A stretch of 64,000 bases of DNA, from positions 62,001 through 126,000 of the forward strand of contig NZ_JASZYR010000014.1 of assembly GCF_030316855.1 (NCBI RefSeq), given 5' to 3'. Origin of the DNA: Variovorax sp. J22P240. GTDB lineage: Bacteria; Pseudomonadota; Gammaproteobacteria; Burkholderiales; Burkholderiaceae_C. A model generated the notes under the pieces. That model was not told the DNA's origin and ran no database searches. It was given only the letters and a program-made list of their open reading frames with translations. Shown here piece after piece: positions 40,570-49,745 of the stretch; within the stretch, counting starts at the first letter, position 1, and each line of letters starts with the position of its first letter. The translations under genes and the position numbers were made by a program.

Positions 40570-42113
40570 TGGATGCGGTGCAGCAGATGCTCGCCGACGC
40601 GCAAGGCGTTCGCGATGGCGGTCAACGACGGATTCACCGCCCCGATGCTTGGGAAAAAGCTCGTGTCCACGACGTACAGGTTGTCGAGCTCGTGCGCCTT
40701 GCAGTTGACGTCGAGGACGGAAGTTGCCGGGTCGATGCCGAACCGGCAGGTGCCGGCCTGGTGAGCGACGCCGGCGATGGGAATGTGCTTTCCCATGTAG
40801 AGGTTGTTCGGGATGAGGTGAGGATGCATGTCCATGTGCTCCAGCATCGACTGCAATTTCCTTTGTAGGCGATTGATCGGCTCCACGTTTGTGAACTCGT
40901 AGTGGAGTTGGATTTCACCTCCAGAATTCACGGACACGCGATTCTGCGGAAGCGGCAAGTCTTCGCTCGTGAGCCAGAAATCCACCGCGTGTCGGGCCAT
41001 CTGATCCAACGTGAAGCCGGGCACGAACCGTGGCGCGTCTTCCTTGAACATCGGTCCCTGGGACTTGCCGAGCATCTGGATATTGCCGAGCGGATACTCG
41101 TAGTCCGTCGCACCGAAATAGAAATCGTTGATCGTGAGCGTCTTCTGGAACTCGGTCGGGTTCTCGTGCCGGGAAAGGGCGACCAGCGCGACCGCGTTGT
41201 GAAACATGAAGTGGCGACCCACCATGTCCGAACCGTTCGCCAGCCCGCGCGGATGTTTTTGATTCGCCGACATGAGCAACAGCCGTGCGGAATTGGCCGC
41301 ACCGCAGGACACGACAATGAGGCTTCCGGTGTACTCCTCGCGCTGCCCATCGCGATGCACGATCACCTTGGTAACCGTGCGTCCGCTGGCGTCCGTTTCG
41401 AGGCGCTGGACATGAGCGTCTCTCTTCAGCGTCACGTTCGGGTACTGCAACGCGGGCCGCACGGCGATGACTTCAGCGTCCGCTTTCGCGTGGACGAGGC
41501 AGGGGTAGCCGTCGCAGGAATTGCAGCGTATGCACTGGCTGTGGGGACGGTCCGCCTCGTCGAGCAGGATGCCCGTCGGCGCGTACGCCGGCCGATAACC
41601 CGCACGCTTCAAGCCATCGGCGATCTCCTGCACACGCGGCTCGTGGCTCACGGGGGGAAATGCGTAGGGTGCGCTGGCCGGTGGATCGGTGGGGTCATCG
41701 CCGCGCTGACCATGGACGTGGTAAAGCGCTTCTGCCTGCGTGTAGTACGGCTCGAAATCGTCGTACCGAATCGGCCAGTCGGGCGTCGAGCCGTCGGCAG
41801 TGCGGTGCGCCGTGAAATCCCTCTCGCGCAAGCGAAACATCGCAGCGCCGAACATCTTGGTCGCGCCGCCGACGAAGTAATGGACGCCCGGCTGGAACGG
41901 CTTGCCGTCCGAGTCGTACCACGTGTCCTTCGACACGTAGCGGCTCTTCACGAAGACTTCGGTCGGATCCCAGTTCTGCTTTTCGCGCGGCAGATAGTCG
42001 CCGCGTTCGAGGATGAGAATTCGCTTGCCGGAAGGGGCCAGCTTGAGGGCGAGCGTGCCGCCGCCGGCCCCGCTGCCGATGATGATGAAATCGTAGTGAT
42101 CATCGCTGCGCAT
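40566..42113 (-). CDS. GMC-family flavoprotein oxidoreductase
   Basis: A 515-residue protein from ATG 42113, with GGGAAA upstream; GTG 42155 would lack spacing from its purine run. The N-terminal FAD motif DFIIIGSGAGGGTLALKLA, FVGGATKMFGAAMFR and the C-terminal HQAGTCRFGIDP plus YVVDTSFFPSIGAVNPSLT (active-site His and Asn region) define the GMC glucose-methanol-choline family. A cysteine cluster CIRCNSCDGYPC is a subgroup feature. It probably oxidises a sugar or alcohol and heads an operon with MFS and SDR genes. It is divergent from a glucoamylase-like gene across 238 bp. Confidence 0.92.
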   Translation of the reverse strand: MRSDDHYDFIIIGSGAGGGTLALKLAPSGKRILILERGDYLPREKQNWDPTEVFVKSRYVSKDTWYDSDGKPFQPGVHYFVGGATKMFGAAMFRLRERDFTAHRTADGSTPDWPIRYDDFEPYYTQAEALYHVHGQRGDDPTDPPASAPYAFPPVSHEPRVQEIADGLKRAGYRPAYAPTGILLDEADRPHSQCIRCNSCDGYPCLVHAKADAEVIAVRPALQYPNVTLKRDAHVQRLETDASGRTVTKVIVHRDGQREEYTGSLIVVSCGAANSARLLLMSANQKHPRGLANGSDMVGRHFMFHNAVALVALSRHENPTEFQKTLTINDFYFGATDYEYPLGNIQMLGKSQGPMFKEDAPRFVPGFTLDQMARHAVDFWLTSEDLPLPQNRVSVNSGGEIQLHYEFTNVEPINRLQRKLQSMLEHMDMHPHLIPNNLYMGKHIPIAGVAHQAGTCRFGIDPATSVLDVNCKAHELDNLYVVDTSFFPSIGAVNPSLTAIANALRVGEHLLHRIQ

Positions 42114-42351
42114 GAGGTTTCCCGTGGGTAAGGCCTTGACTGCAGGAGTGGGCACCTCTTCCGCGGCCGATATGGTCGGAAATCGTTACGTTGGTAACGG
42201 GACAATGTCAACGCAGCACAGGCGCGGGCAATCGCCTCCAAAATCAGGACCAGCTCCAGCTCGCTGCTCACCCGGCTAGACGGACCCAGTAACGCCACCG
42301 CAGTTTCAAGTCTGAATCCGCCTCGGCGCCGACTGCCCCACGGGAGGTCGA

Positions 42352-44148
42352 ATGGCTCTTCGCATCGAGGACTACGGACTCATCGGCGACATGCACACTG
42401 CAGCATTGGTCGGGATCGATGGGTCGATCGACTGGATGTGCCTGCCGCGCTTCGACTCTTCCGCATGTTTCGCGAACCTGCTCGGCACCGAGGAAAACGG
42501 TCGATGGCGCATCGCTCCGACCGGAGACGCCGTCGCCGCGACGCGACGGTATCGGCCATCGACGCTCGTTCTCGAAACCGAGTTCGAGACGGCCGACGGC
42601 GTGGTTCGGCTCATCGACTGCATGGCCTTGCGCGCGTCGAACCCACGGATCGTGCGGATCGTCGAGGGCGTGCGCGGCACCGTACCGATGTCCGTTCGGC
42701 TCAACCCGCGGTTCGATTACGGCAAGACCGCCCCGTGGATCCTCGCCAAGGATCAGGCGGTGAGTGCCGGCGCGGGACCCGAGGCGGTGGAGTTGCGGGC
42801 CGACGTACCGATCACGTCGCAGGACCGTTGTCTCGAAGCCGACTTCTCGGTGAACGCGGGCGAGCGCGTTTGCTTTGTTCTCACAGGGTACCTCTCCTGG
42901 GAAGACGCGCCGCCACCGATCGATGCGCTCGATGCCGTGGCCGAGACTGAGGCCTGGTGGCGCGCCTGGTCGGGTCGTTCGACGTACAAAGGTGCGTGGA
43001 AGGATGAGGTCGAACGCTCCCTCATCACGCTCAAGGCGCTCACCTACGCACCCACTGGCGGGCTGGTGGCCGCGCCCACCACGTCGCTGCCCGAGTTTCT
43101 CGGCGGTGTGCGCAACTGGGACTACCGGTACTGTTGGATCCGAGACGCAGCGCTCGCGCTGGACGCGCTCATGTCTGCTGGCTATGTCGAGGAAGCGACG
43201 CAATGGCGCGACTGGGTGATCCGTGCCGTTGCGGGCGACCCCGAAGACCTGCAGATCATGTACGGAATCGCAGGAGAGCGCCGCCTCGACGAGTACGAAC
43301 TCGGCTGGCTGGCAGGCTACGAGGGGTCCGCCCCTGTGCGGGTCGGAAACGCTGCCTCGGGGCAACTGCAGCTGGACGTCTATGGCGAGTTGGCCGATGC
43401 GATCTGTCGCGCGCGGCGGCTCGGCATGACTGCCGTCGCCGCAGCGCTGGATCCCACCCAAAGCTTCGTTCTGTGGCTTGAGCGCCATTGGCGCGAACCC
43501 GACGATGGCATTTGGGAGGTTCGGGGGCCCCGACGTCAGTTCGTCCACTCGAAGGTGATGGCCTGGGTCGCCGCCGATCGCGTCGTGAAGATGTTGCAAG
43601 GGTCGGGCTACAAGGGCGCGATGGACGAACTGCTACGGATGCGGGACGACATCCACGAGGAGGTGTGCCGCAACGGCTTCGACGCCGAGAGGAACACGTT
43701 CACCCAGTACTACGGATCCACGCAGCTCGATGCGGCGCTACTGCTGATCCCGCAGGTTGGATTTCTGCCGGCGACCGATCCGCGCGTGGCCGGCACGGTC
43801 GAGGCGATCCAACGTGAGCTTGTGCATGACGGGTTCGTGATGCGGTACATCCCGGACAAGGACGCGGCCGACGGATTGCCCCCGGGCGAAGGCGCGTTCC
43901 TCGCCTGCAGCTTCTGGCTCGTCAACGACTTGGCCATGCTCGGGCGACTCGAGGAGGCCCAGGCGCTTTTCGACCGGCTGCTCTCGCTCCGAAACGATCT
44001 CGGACTCTTCGCCGAGGAATACGACCAAGCGCACCAGCGACTGATCGGCAACTTCCCTCAGGCGTTCACTCACCTGACGTTCATCGCCAGCGCCATGGCT
44101 CTCTCGGAAGCTGCCAATGCGCGGGGGTCCCCCGCCCGGGATCGATGA
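42352..44148 (+). CDS. Glycoside hydrolase family 15 protein (glucoamylase/trehalase-like)
   Basis: A 598-residue protein with GGGAGG before ATG 42352. The N-terminal beta-sandwich begins IEDYGLIGDMHTAALVGIDG, then SIDWMCLPRFDS. The (alpha/alpha)6 barrel has NWDYRYCWIRDAALALDALM, ELGWLAGYEGSAPVRVGNAA, and a C-terminal LFAEEYDQAHQRLIGNFPQA that includes the expected catalytic Glu. No signal peptide is present, so it acts in the cytoplasm, as do bacterial GH15 glucoamylases, trehalases and dextranases. It overlaps the aldose-epimerase gene by four bases; together they would release a hexose and interconvert its anomers. Confidence 0.94.
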   Translation: MALRIEDYGLIGDMHTAALVGIDGSIDWMCLPRFDSSACFANLLGTEENGRWRIAPTGDAVAATRRYRPSTLVLETEFETADGVVRLIDCMALRASNPRIVRIVEGVRGTVPMSVRLNPRFDYGKTAPWILAKDQAVSAGAGPEAVELRADVPITSQDRCLEADFSVNAGERVCFVLTGYLSWEDAPPPIDALDAVAETEAWWRAWSGRSTYKGAWKDEVERSLITLKALTYAPTGGLVAAPTTSLPEFLGGVRNWDYRYCWIRDAALALDALMSAGYVEEATQWRDWVIRAVAGDPEDLQIMYGIAGERRLDEYELGWLAGYEGSAPVRVGNAASGQLQLDVYGELADAICRARRLGMTAVAAALDPTQSFVLWLERHWREPDDGIWEVRGPRRQFVHSKVMAWVAADRVVKMLQGSGYKGAMDELLRMRDDIHEEVCRNGFDAERNTFTQYYGSTQLDAALLLIPQVGFLPATDPRVAGTVEAIQRELVHDGFVMRYIPDKDAADGLPPGEGAFLACSFWLVNDLAMLGRLEEAQALFDRLLSLRNDLGLFAEEYDQAHQRLIGNFPQAFTHLTFIASAMALSEAANARGSPARDR

Positions 44149-45101
44149 GCTCGGTCAACGCGGTCTCGCCACTCTCGGGTGCGCAATACGAGATCCGTCA
44201 CGGCTCGCAGCGCGCCATCGTGACCGAAGTGGGCGCGACGCTGCGCCACTACTCGGTGGAAGACGCGGACATCATCGATGGATTCGGGGTGGAGGAGTGG
44301 TCGCCCAGCGGCCGCGGTCAGGTGCTGGCTCCCTGGCCGAACCGCCTCGACCGCGGGCAGTACCGGTTCGAAGATCGGGCCGGCCAAGCGGCGCTCGACG
44401 AGCCCGAGTTGCAGAACGCGATCCATGGGCTGGTGCGATGGCTCCCGTGGAAGACTGCATCGAAGTCAGCCGATGAGGTTGCGTTGACCTGCGCGCTCCA
44501 TCCGCAGCCGGGGTATCCGTGGCGGCTCGACCTGGAAGTCCGGTATCGGCTCGATGTGACAGGCCTGACGGTCTCCTTCCGGGCGCGAAATGCCTCGAAC
44601 GTCCCCGCGCCCTTCGGGATCGGTTTCCATCCCTACCTGACGGTGGGCGCCGCCATCGACGACGCGGTGCTGCAGGTCCCGGCGAACCGATGCCTGGTGA
44701 TGGACGACCGCGGGCTTCCGGTCGGACACGAGCCGGTCGCCGGATCGGACCGGGATTTCACCGAGCCGAGGTCGGTCGGCTCGGTGCGGCTGGATACTGG
44801 CTACACGGACCTCGTGCGAGGGGCCGACGGCCTCGCGCGTGCATCCGTGGCGCGGCCCGACAAGGGCCGACGTGTCAGCCTCTGGGCCGATTCGTCGTTC
44901 CGATACCTCATGGTGTACACGGGCGACACAATCGAGAATGTGTCGCGTCGACGCCGCGCCATTGCGATCGAGCCAATGACGTGCCCGCCGAATGCTCTTC
45001 GTTCAGAGATCGGCCTCTTGAAGTTGGAGCCCGGGCAACACGTCGAGGGCCGCTGGGGGGTGGTGCCGGATTGGGCCGAAATTGGCACATTGACGCCGTA
45101 G
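44145..45101 (+). CDS. Aldose 1-epimerase family protein
   Basis: A 318-residue galactose-mutarotase-fold protein. Its ATG overlaps the GH15 stop (ATGA), showing coupling. Family features are VTEVGATLRHYSVE, WPNRLDRGQYRFED, IHGLVRWLPW (first catalytic His), FGIGFHPYLTVG (second His) and AIAIEPMTCPPNAL with the catalytic Glu. It resembles the YihR-type bacterial epimerases. It probably converts the anomer released by the glycosidase to that used by the next enzyme. Confidence 0.93.
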   Translation: MSSVNAVSPLSGAQYEIRHGSQRAIVTEVGATLRHYSVEDADIIDGFGVEEWSPSGRGQVLAPWPNRLDRGQYRFEDRAGQAALDEPELQNAIHGLVRWLPWKTASKSADEVALTCALHPQPGYPWRLDLEVRYRLDVTGLTVSFRARNASNVPAPFGIGFHPYLTVGAAIDDAVLQVPANRCLVMDDRGLPVGHEPVAGSDRDFTEPRSVGSVRLDTGYTDLVRGADGLARASVARPDKGRRVSLWADSSFRYLMVYTGDTIENVSRRRRAIAIEPMTCPPNALRSEIGLLKLEPGQHVEGRWGVVPDWAEIGTLTP

Positions 45102-45530
45102 TATCGGGCACCACGCGGCAGGAGGTCGACGAGGCAAGGGCCGCCCGATCGCAGACCCTGGTGAAGGACTGCAAATGGCGCCAGTTCGCGGCCGTGCCTG
45201 ACAGCTGACCTTCGGCGTGATCGCCCGGTTGGCCAACGACCGCTATAAGCGAGTTTGGTGAACAGGCAGTCCCGGCCATGAGTAGTCGGTCGTCGAGCCG
45301 AACGCTACGACCGGTTCGACGAGGTTGCGGACATCCAGTAGTTGCACTCGACGATCCGACTGGCGCGCAAGGAGACGGCGGACATTTTCATGGACCCCCG
45401 ACCCTCCGGCCCATTCGCGATCCGATCGAGAGCGGGCTTGAATGCGGCCACAAACAGGATGCATGCATGCTTGACGTTGAGGTGTGAGATGCGAACCGCC
45501 TCACTCAGAGTGGGCCCAGGCCTGAATTGC
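45102..45530. other. Intergenic region between convergent genes, nothing recognised
   Basis: These 429 bases separate the plus-strand epimerase from the minus-strand YeiH-type exporter. Short frames on both strands give no family-like sequence, and no strong terminator hairpin was noticed. Confidence 0.4.
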
Positions 45531-46556
45531 TCAGCCGAGTGCCGCGCCGCCCCAGTGCAGCCACGCTACCACGAACCCGGCGAGGAATATTGTCTCGCCG
45601 ACCATCAGAGCGATTGGCCTCCATCCCACCGTTGCAAGTTCTTTCAGCTGGGTCTTCATGCCGATCGCGGCGATTGCGGCCACCAGGCACCATTGCGAAA
45701 GATCGACACCCGCTTGAGTGACAGCCTTGGGCACCCAACTCGTGCTGTTGATCGCGACCAGTGCCGCAAAGGCAATCGCGAACAGGGGCAATAGCGGCGG
45801 ACGCTTGCCATCGGCGGCCTTGCCTTGATCGGCTCGCGTCAGGAATCCCGCGAACGCAATCACAGGCAGGAGCATCGCGACGCGCAGCAGCTTCACAAAG
45901 GTGGCGGCATCACCGGTGGCGATCGATATGCCATAGCCGGCACCGACGACCTGCGCCACGTCATGGATGGTGCCGCCGAGGAAGATGCCGGCCTGTACCG
46001 GATCGAGGCCCAGCGCGCGCACGATCATCGGATAGATGATCATCGCCAACGTCGACAGCGCGCTGACGCTGATCACGGTGAACAGCGTGGCGCGCTCCCG
46101 CATGGGATGGTTCGGCATGGCCGCAGAAAGCGCCATGGCTGCCGACGCTCCGCAGATCGCGACTGCGCCGCCCGTGAGCAAGCCGAAGAAGCTTCGATAC
46201 CCCATCAGCCTGGCCAACGCGATACCCAGGCTGATGGTGAGCGCTACCGACGCCATCACCATCAACACCGGATGCCAGCCCATGGCGGCGATCTGGCCCG
46301 TGGTGATGCGCAAGCCCAGCAGCGCCACGCCCAGGCGCAGTACCTGGCGTGCTGTCCACTCGATGCCGGCGGTGCAGGGGCCGTCGGTGGACAGGAAGTT
46401 CATTGCCATGCCGAGGAGCAGCGCGAAGAGCATGACAGGCGCACCATAGTGCTGCGCCAGAAACGTGGCCGCTGCAGCCACGACGGCACTGGCGAGGACG
46501 CCTGGGAACAATTGGCGTCCGAGCGTGGGCCAACCAGTCAAGGTCAATGCGGTCAT
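45531..46556 (-). CDS. YeiH-family (UPF0324) putative sulfate/sulfite exporter
   Basis: A 341-residue membrane protein from ATG 46556 with about ten hydrophobic helices. Family marks are FALLLGMAMNFLSTD, LRLGVALLGLRITTGQI, GGAVAICGASAAMALSAAM, GIFLGGTIHDVAQVVGAGYG and AAIAAIGMKTQLKEL. Members are annotated as putative sulfate exporters, and homologues accompany sulfonate- and taurine-degradation genes, where they are thought to export sulfite or sulfate. It is the last gene of a BKACE-SDR-porin-exporter operon, 33 bp after the porin. Its presence is a hint that the pathway releases inorganic sulfur. Confidence 0.9.
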   Translation of the reverse strand: MTALTLTGWPTLGRQLFPGVLASAVVAAAATFLAQHYGAPVMLFALLLGMAMNFLSTDGPCTAGIEWTARQVLRLGVALLGLRITTGQIAAMGWHPVLMVMASVALTISLGIALARLMGYRSFFGLLTGGAVAICGASAAMALSAAMPNHPMRERATLFTVISVSALSTLAMIIYPMIVRALGLDPVQAGIFLGGTIHDVAQVVGAGYGISIATGDAATFVKLLRVAMLLPVIAFAGFLTRADQGKAADGKRPPLLPLFAIAFAALVAINSTSWVPKAVTQAGVDLSQWCLVAAIAAIGMKTQLKELATVGWRPIALMVGETIFLAGFVVAWLHWGGAALG

Positions 46557-46589
46557 TGTGATGCGCTTGCAATTGGGCGAAGGGTTCAA

Positions 46590-47816
46590 TCAGAAGACGT
46601 GTCGAATGCCGACGTCGTAGCCAGTCGAAGACTGTGGCGTCGGCACTGCGCCGTTGATTGCCTTCGTGAAGTAGGCGGGCCCGCCAACGGTCAGGTCGGC
46701 ACCATTCTTGTTGTCGATCCGTGCAGCCGTCGCGTAGACAGCCGTACGCTTCGACAGGTTGTAAACGTAGCCGAGGGCGAACTTCTCGGACTTCGGGTCC
46801 GGAGCCAGGCCAGGAGCGATCTGATTTATAGCAGTGATGTTGTTGTACTTCACCTGGGTATAGACGGCACGAATCAACCCGGGTCCGATCGGTGCGTTCA
46901 GGCCGATCAGCGCGCCGTTGGCTCCCGGGTTCGTGAAACCAAAAGCGTTCGCGACCGGCGGGATGCCGGAGAAGTCCGTCTTCAGCTTGTTGTTCGAGTA
47001 CTCGCCGAACAGCTTGATGACGCCGAAGTCGTACGTGGCGGCGACGTTCCAGATGTCGAGGTTGGTCGTCGTGCCCAGGAAAAACTGGTCTCCAACCGTG
47101 CTTCGGCCGAGTGCCACTGCGACATCCAAGGGGCCCTTCGTGTAGCCGAAGCGGCCGCCTGCGTAGCGTCCGGCTCGCTGGCTGTTCGGTGTGTTCGGTG
47201 TCAAAACGCCCGGGTCGACCTTGTTCGCCTCGTTGAAGGCGTACATGACTTGGCCGTAGAAACCTCCCAGATTCGGTGGCAGGAAGTAGCCCACCGAGTT
47301 GGAGGCACGAATGTAGTTGGGGTTGGCCTGGAACCCGTTGGCCGCTTGTCCGGGCGTGTTGAAGCCGCTCGCGGTGGCGATCAGGTTGATGCCCACGCCG
47401 TTGGAGGTGAACGGATCGGCGATGGCGTCGTTCCAGAACGTGGGCGTGTAGTCCCTGCCGAGGCGGATTTCGCCCAGGACCCCTGACAGGCTGACAGTCG
47501 ATCGACGGTTGAAGGCAAGACCCCCGCCAGGCGCGAAGCCGGCGCCGGTGTCGTTGAGTATTCCGGCTTCGAGCCAAAAGCTGGCAGCCGCACCGCCACC
47601 GAGATCCTCCGTGCCGCGGAAGCCCAGGCGGCTGCTAGCGTAACCTCCGCTGTTCTGTACGGTGCTGCTGGTCGTGACGCCGATGCCGAACGGAGTCTCG
47701 GCCTTGTTCGAATAGCCGCTGACTGTGGCGTCGACGACGCCGAACATCGTGATGGAGGACTGGGCCGCAGCGCCACCGGCGACGAGTACGGTCAAGGCGA
47801 TCAGGGGTTTTCTCAT
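46590..47816 (-). CDS. Burkholderiales-type general porin
   Basis: A 408-residue outer-membrane porin with signal peptide (MRKPLIALTVLVAGGAAAQS), the typical mature start SSITMFGVVDATVSGYSNKA, and SRLGFRGTEDLGGGAAASFW, an early loop and strand signature of the OmpC-like trimeric porins of betaproteobacteria. The C-terminal strand ends YDVGIRHVF with terminal Phe for BAM recognition. It lies within the catabolic operon, 12 bp after the SDR gene, suggesting entry of the pathway substrate through this channel. Confidence 0.94.
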   Translation of the reverse strand: MRKPLIALTVLVAGGAAAQSSITMFGVVDATVSGYSNKAETPFGIGVTTSSTVQNSGGYASSRLGFRGTEDLGGGAAASFWLEAGILNDTGAGFAPGGGLAFNRRSTVSLSGVLGEIRLGRDYTPTFWNDAIADPFTSNGVGINLIATASGFNTPGQAANGFQANPNYIRASNSVGYFLPPNLGGFYGQVMYAFNEANKVDPGVLTPNTPNSQRAGRYAGGRFGYTKGPLDVAVALGRSTVGDQFFLGTTTNLDIWNVAATYDFGVIKLFGEYSNNKLKTDFSGIPPVANAFGFTNPGANGALIGLNAPIGPGLIRAVYTQVKYNNITAINQIAPGLAPDPKSEKFALGYVYNLSKRTAVYATAARIDNKNGADLTVGGPAYFTKAINGAVPTPQSSTGYDVGIRHVF

Positions 47817-47828
47817 GGGCTCTCTTCG

Positions 47829-48617
47829 TTATTGAAAGATGACTGACGCACGGGCGGCTCTCGCCCCGACCAACATGGCGGTCTTGCCGCCATTGACTGC
47901 GAGGATCTGTCCCGAGATGTACCTGGAACGATCGGACGCCAGGAAGACGATGGCATCGGCGACCTCCTCCGGGGTGCCGATGCGGCCGGCGGGAATCGTT
48001 GCGGCGACCGCCGCGATCTTTTCGACCCCTCCCGCGATGCGTTCCAGCATCCCGGTATCGATGGGACCAGGAGCCACCGCGTTGACTCGCACGTTCGACC
48101 GGCCTGCCTCCAATGCCGCTGACTTGGTCAGGCCCTCGATCGCGTGCTTGCTCGCCACGTACATCGGGTTCTGTGCGTTACCGCGGCTTCCCATCGTGGA
48201 GGAAAGGTTGACCACGACGCCCTGCTTCTGCCAGAGCATCACGCGCAGCTCGTGCTTCATGCTGAGAAAGGTCCCCAGAACATTCGCGTCGAAGGTCGCC
48301 GAATAGGATTCGACGGTCTGGTCGACGATCGACCCGGGCGTTCCCTCGGTCCCTGCACTGTTCACGGCGACATCGAGCCGGCCATAGCTCGCCACGGTGC
48401 GTTCGACGAGTTGGCGCACATCCTCCTCACGGCTGACGTCGGCAGCCACGAACTCCGCCTGGGCGCCCAGTTCGCGGAGTTCGGCAACGAGCGCGGCTCC
48501 GGCCGTGGCATTGCGGCCGGAACACATCAACCGGGCGCCTTCGAGCGCGAATGCGCGAGCGGTCGCGCGGCCAATCCCGGCCGTGGCGCCGGTCACAAGA
48601 ACAACAGTTTCAGTCAT
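47829..48617 (-). CDS. SDR-family oxidoreductase
   Basis: A 262-residue classical SDR: VTGATAGIGRATARAF, NSAGTEGTPGSI, catalytic Ser in VNLSSTMGSRG, MYVASKHAIEGLTKSAA (YxxxK), and the ending GQILAVNGGKTA. It starts 3 bp after the BKACE gene stop and is cotranscribed with BKACE, porin and exporter. In this setting it may oxidise a hydroxy acid to the keto acid that BKACE cleaves, or reduce a product; this is inference from neighbourhood only. Confidence 0.92.
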   Translation of the reverse strand: MTETVVLVTGATAGIGRATARAFALEGARLMCSGRNATAGAALVAELRELGAQAEFVAADVSREEDVRQLVERTVASYGRLDVAVNSAGTEGTPGSIVDQTVESYSATFDANVLGTFLSMKHELRVMLWQKQGVVVNLSSTMGSRGNAQNPMYVASKHAIEGLTKSAALEAGRSNVRVNAVAPGPIDTGMLERIAGGVEKIAAVAATIPAGRIGTPEEVADAIVFLASDRSRYISGQILAVNGGKTAMLVGARAARASVIFQ

Positions 48618-48620
48618 GGA

Positions 48621-49556
48621 TCAGAACGCCACCGCGTGTTTGCCTTTGAGTTGCAGCATCTCGCGCGCTTGCGCAGGGGTTGCAACTTCCAGGTTCATCG
48701 ATTTCAGCATCGAGACGATGCGCTGCACTTGCTGGGCGTTGCTCCTCGCGAGCCGCCCCGGCCCATCCCACAGCGAGTCCTCGAGCCCCACGCGAACGTT
48801 CCCTCCCAGCGAAGCCGCCATGGAGGCCAGCGGGACCTGGCTGCGGCCGGCTCCGAGGACCGACCAGTAGTAGTCCTGGCCGAACAGGCGCTCGGCAGTC
48901 CTGCGCATGTGCATGACGTCGTCGGGGTGTGTGCCGATTCCGCCCAGCAGTCCGAAGACGGACTGAATGAAGAATGGCGGCTTGAGGATGCCGCGGTCGA
49001 TGAAATGCGCCGCCGTGTAAAGGTGGCTGGTGTCGTAGCACTCGATCTCGAACCGGGTGCCACTCTCGGCGCAGGATTCGAGGATGTAGCGGATCTCCTT
49101 GAAGGTATTGCGGAACACCCGGTCCTCCGAGCCTTCGAGGTAGGGCCGTTCCCACTCGTACTTGAATTCCTTGTGCCGGCCCAGCATGGGATAGAGGCCG
49201 AAGTTCATCGATCCCATGTTCAGCGACGCCACCTCGGGCTTGAGCTGCAATGCAGGCTGCAGGCGCTCCTCCACCAGCATGTTCGGAGCGCCGCCTGTCG
49301 TGAGATTGATCACCACGTCCGAGTGCTGCGCGATGGCCGGAAGAAAGGCCCGGAACAGTGCCGGGTCCTGCGAGGGCTGGCCGTTCTCGGGGTTGCGCGC
49401 ATGCAGATGGACGATGGCCGCGCCTGCTTCCGCGGCCGCAACCGCCTCGCAGGCGATCTCGTGCGCGGTGATTGGCAGGTGGGGCGACATGGTCGGCGTG
49501 TGGATCGCTCCGGTCACCGCACACGTCACGATGACCTTGCTTTGGGGTGCTGCCAT
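48621..49556 (-). CDS. 3-keto-5-aminohexanoate cleavage family protein (BKACE), copy 1
   Basis: A 311-residue beta-keto acid cleavage enzyme. BKACE proteins condense a beta-keto acid with acetyl-CoA to give acetoacetate and a new acyl-CoA. Zinc-site residues are seen in IVHLHARNPE (His50, His52), with further family motifs INLTTGGAP, LNMGSMNFG and GLEDSLW. ATG 49556 follows GGAGA. It is distantly related to the two plus-strand copies at 53920 and 56017, so it probably acts on a different acid or step. It heads the operon with SDR, porin and YeiH-type exporter, 189 bp downstream of the AraC gene. Confidence 0.92.
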   Translation of the reverse strand: MAAPQSKVIVTCAVTGAIHTPTMSPHLPITAHEIACEAVAAAEAGAAIVHLHARNPENGQPSQDPALFRAFLPAIAQHSDVVINLTTGGAPNMLVEERLQPALQLKPEVASLNMGSMNFGLYPMLGRHKEFKYEWERPYLEGSEDRVFRNTFKEIRYILESCAESGTRFEIECYDTSHLYTAAHFIDRGILKPPFFIQSVFGLLGGIGTHPDDVMHMRRTAERLFGQDYYWSVLGAGRSQVPLASMAASLGGNVRVGLEDSLWDGPGRLARSNAQQVQRIVSMLKSMNLEVATPAQAREMLQLKGKHAVAF

Positions 49557-49745
49557 GGCAGATGTCTCCGTTCGATGTCTTGATTCAATTGGAATGAATC
49601 AGGCGATGGCAGCGCCTGATTTCCTGGATCCAGTATCTGGCGACGCGACCCATGCAGCTTGCTCTTTTGGGACGCGAACTTGCCGATCTGAGACAGCTCT
49701 GGATCGATGCAGGCAAGACGCCGCGGGCCGAAAAGCGCCGATCGA

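Noticed and set aside
45243-45464. Minus-strand frame of 73 codons in the gap before the exporter gene
   Set aside because: No recognisable motif, no ribosome-binding site and no hydrophobic or repeat pattern that would support a gene.
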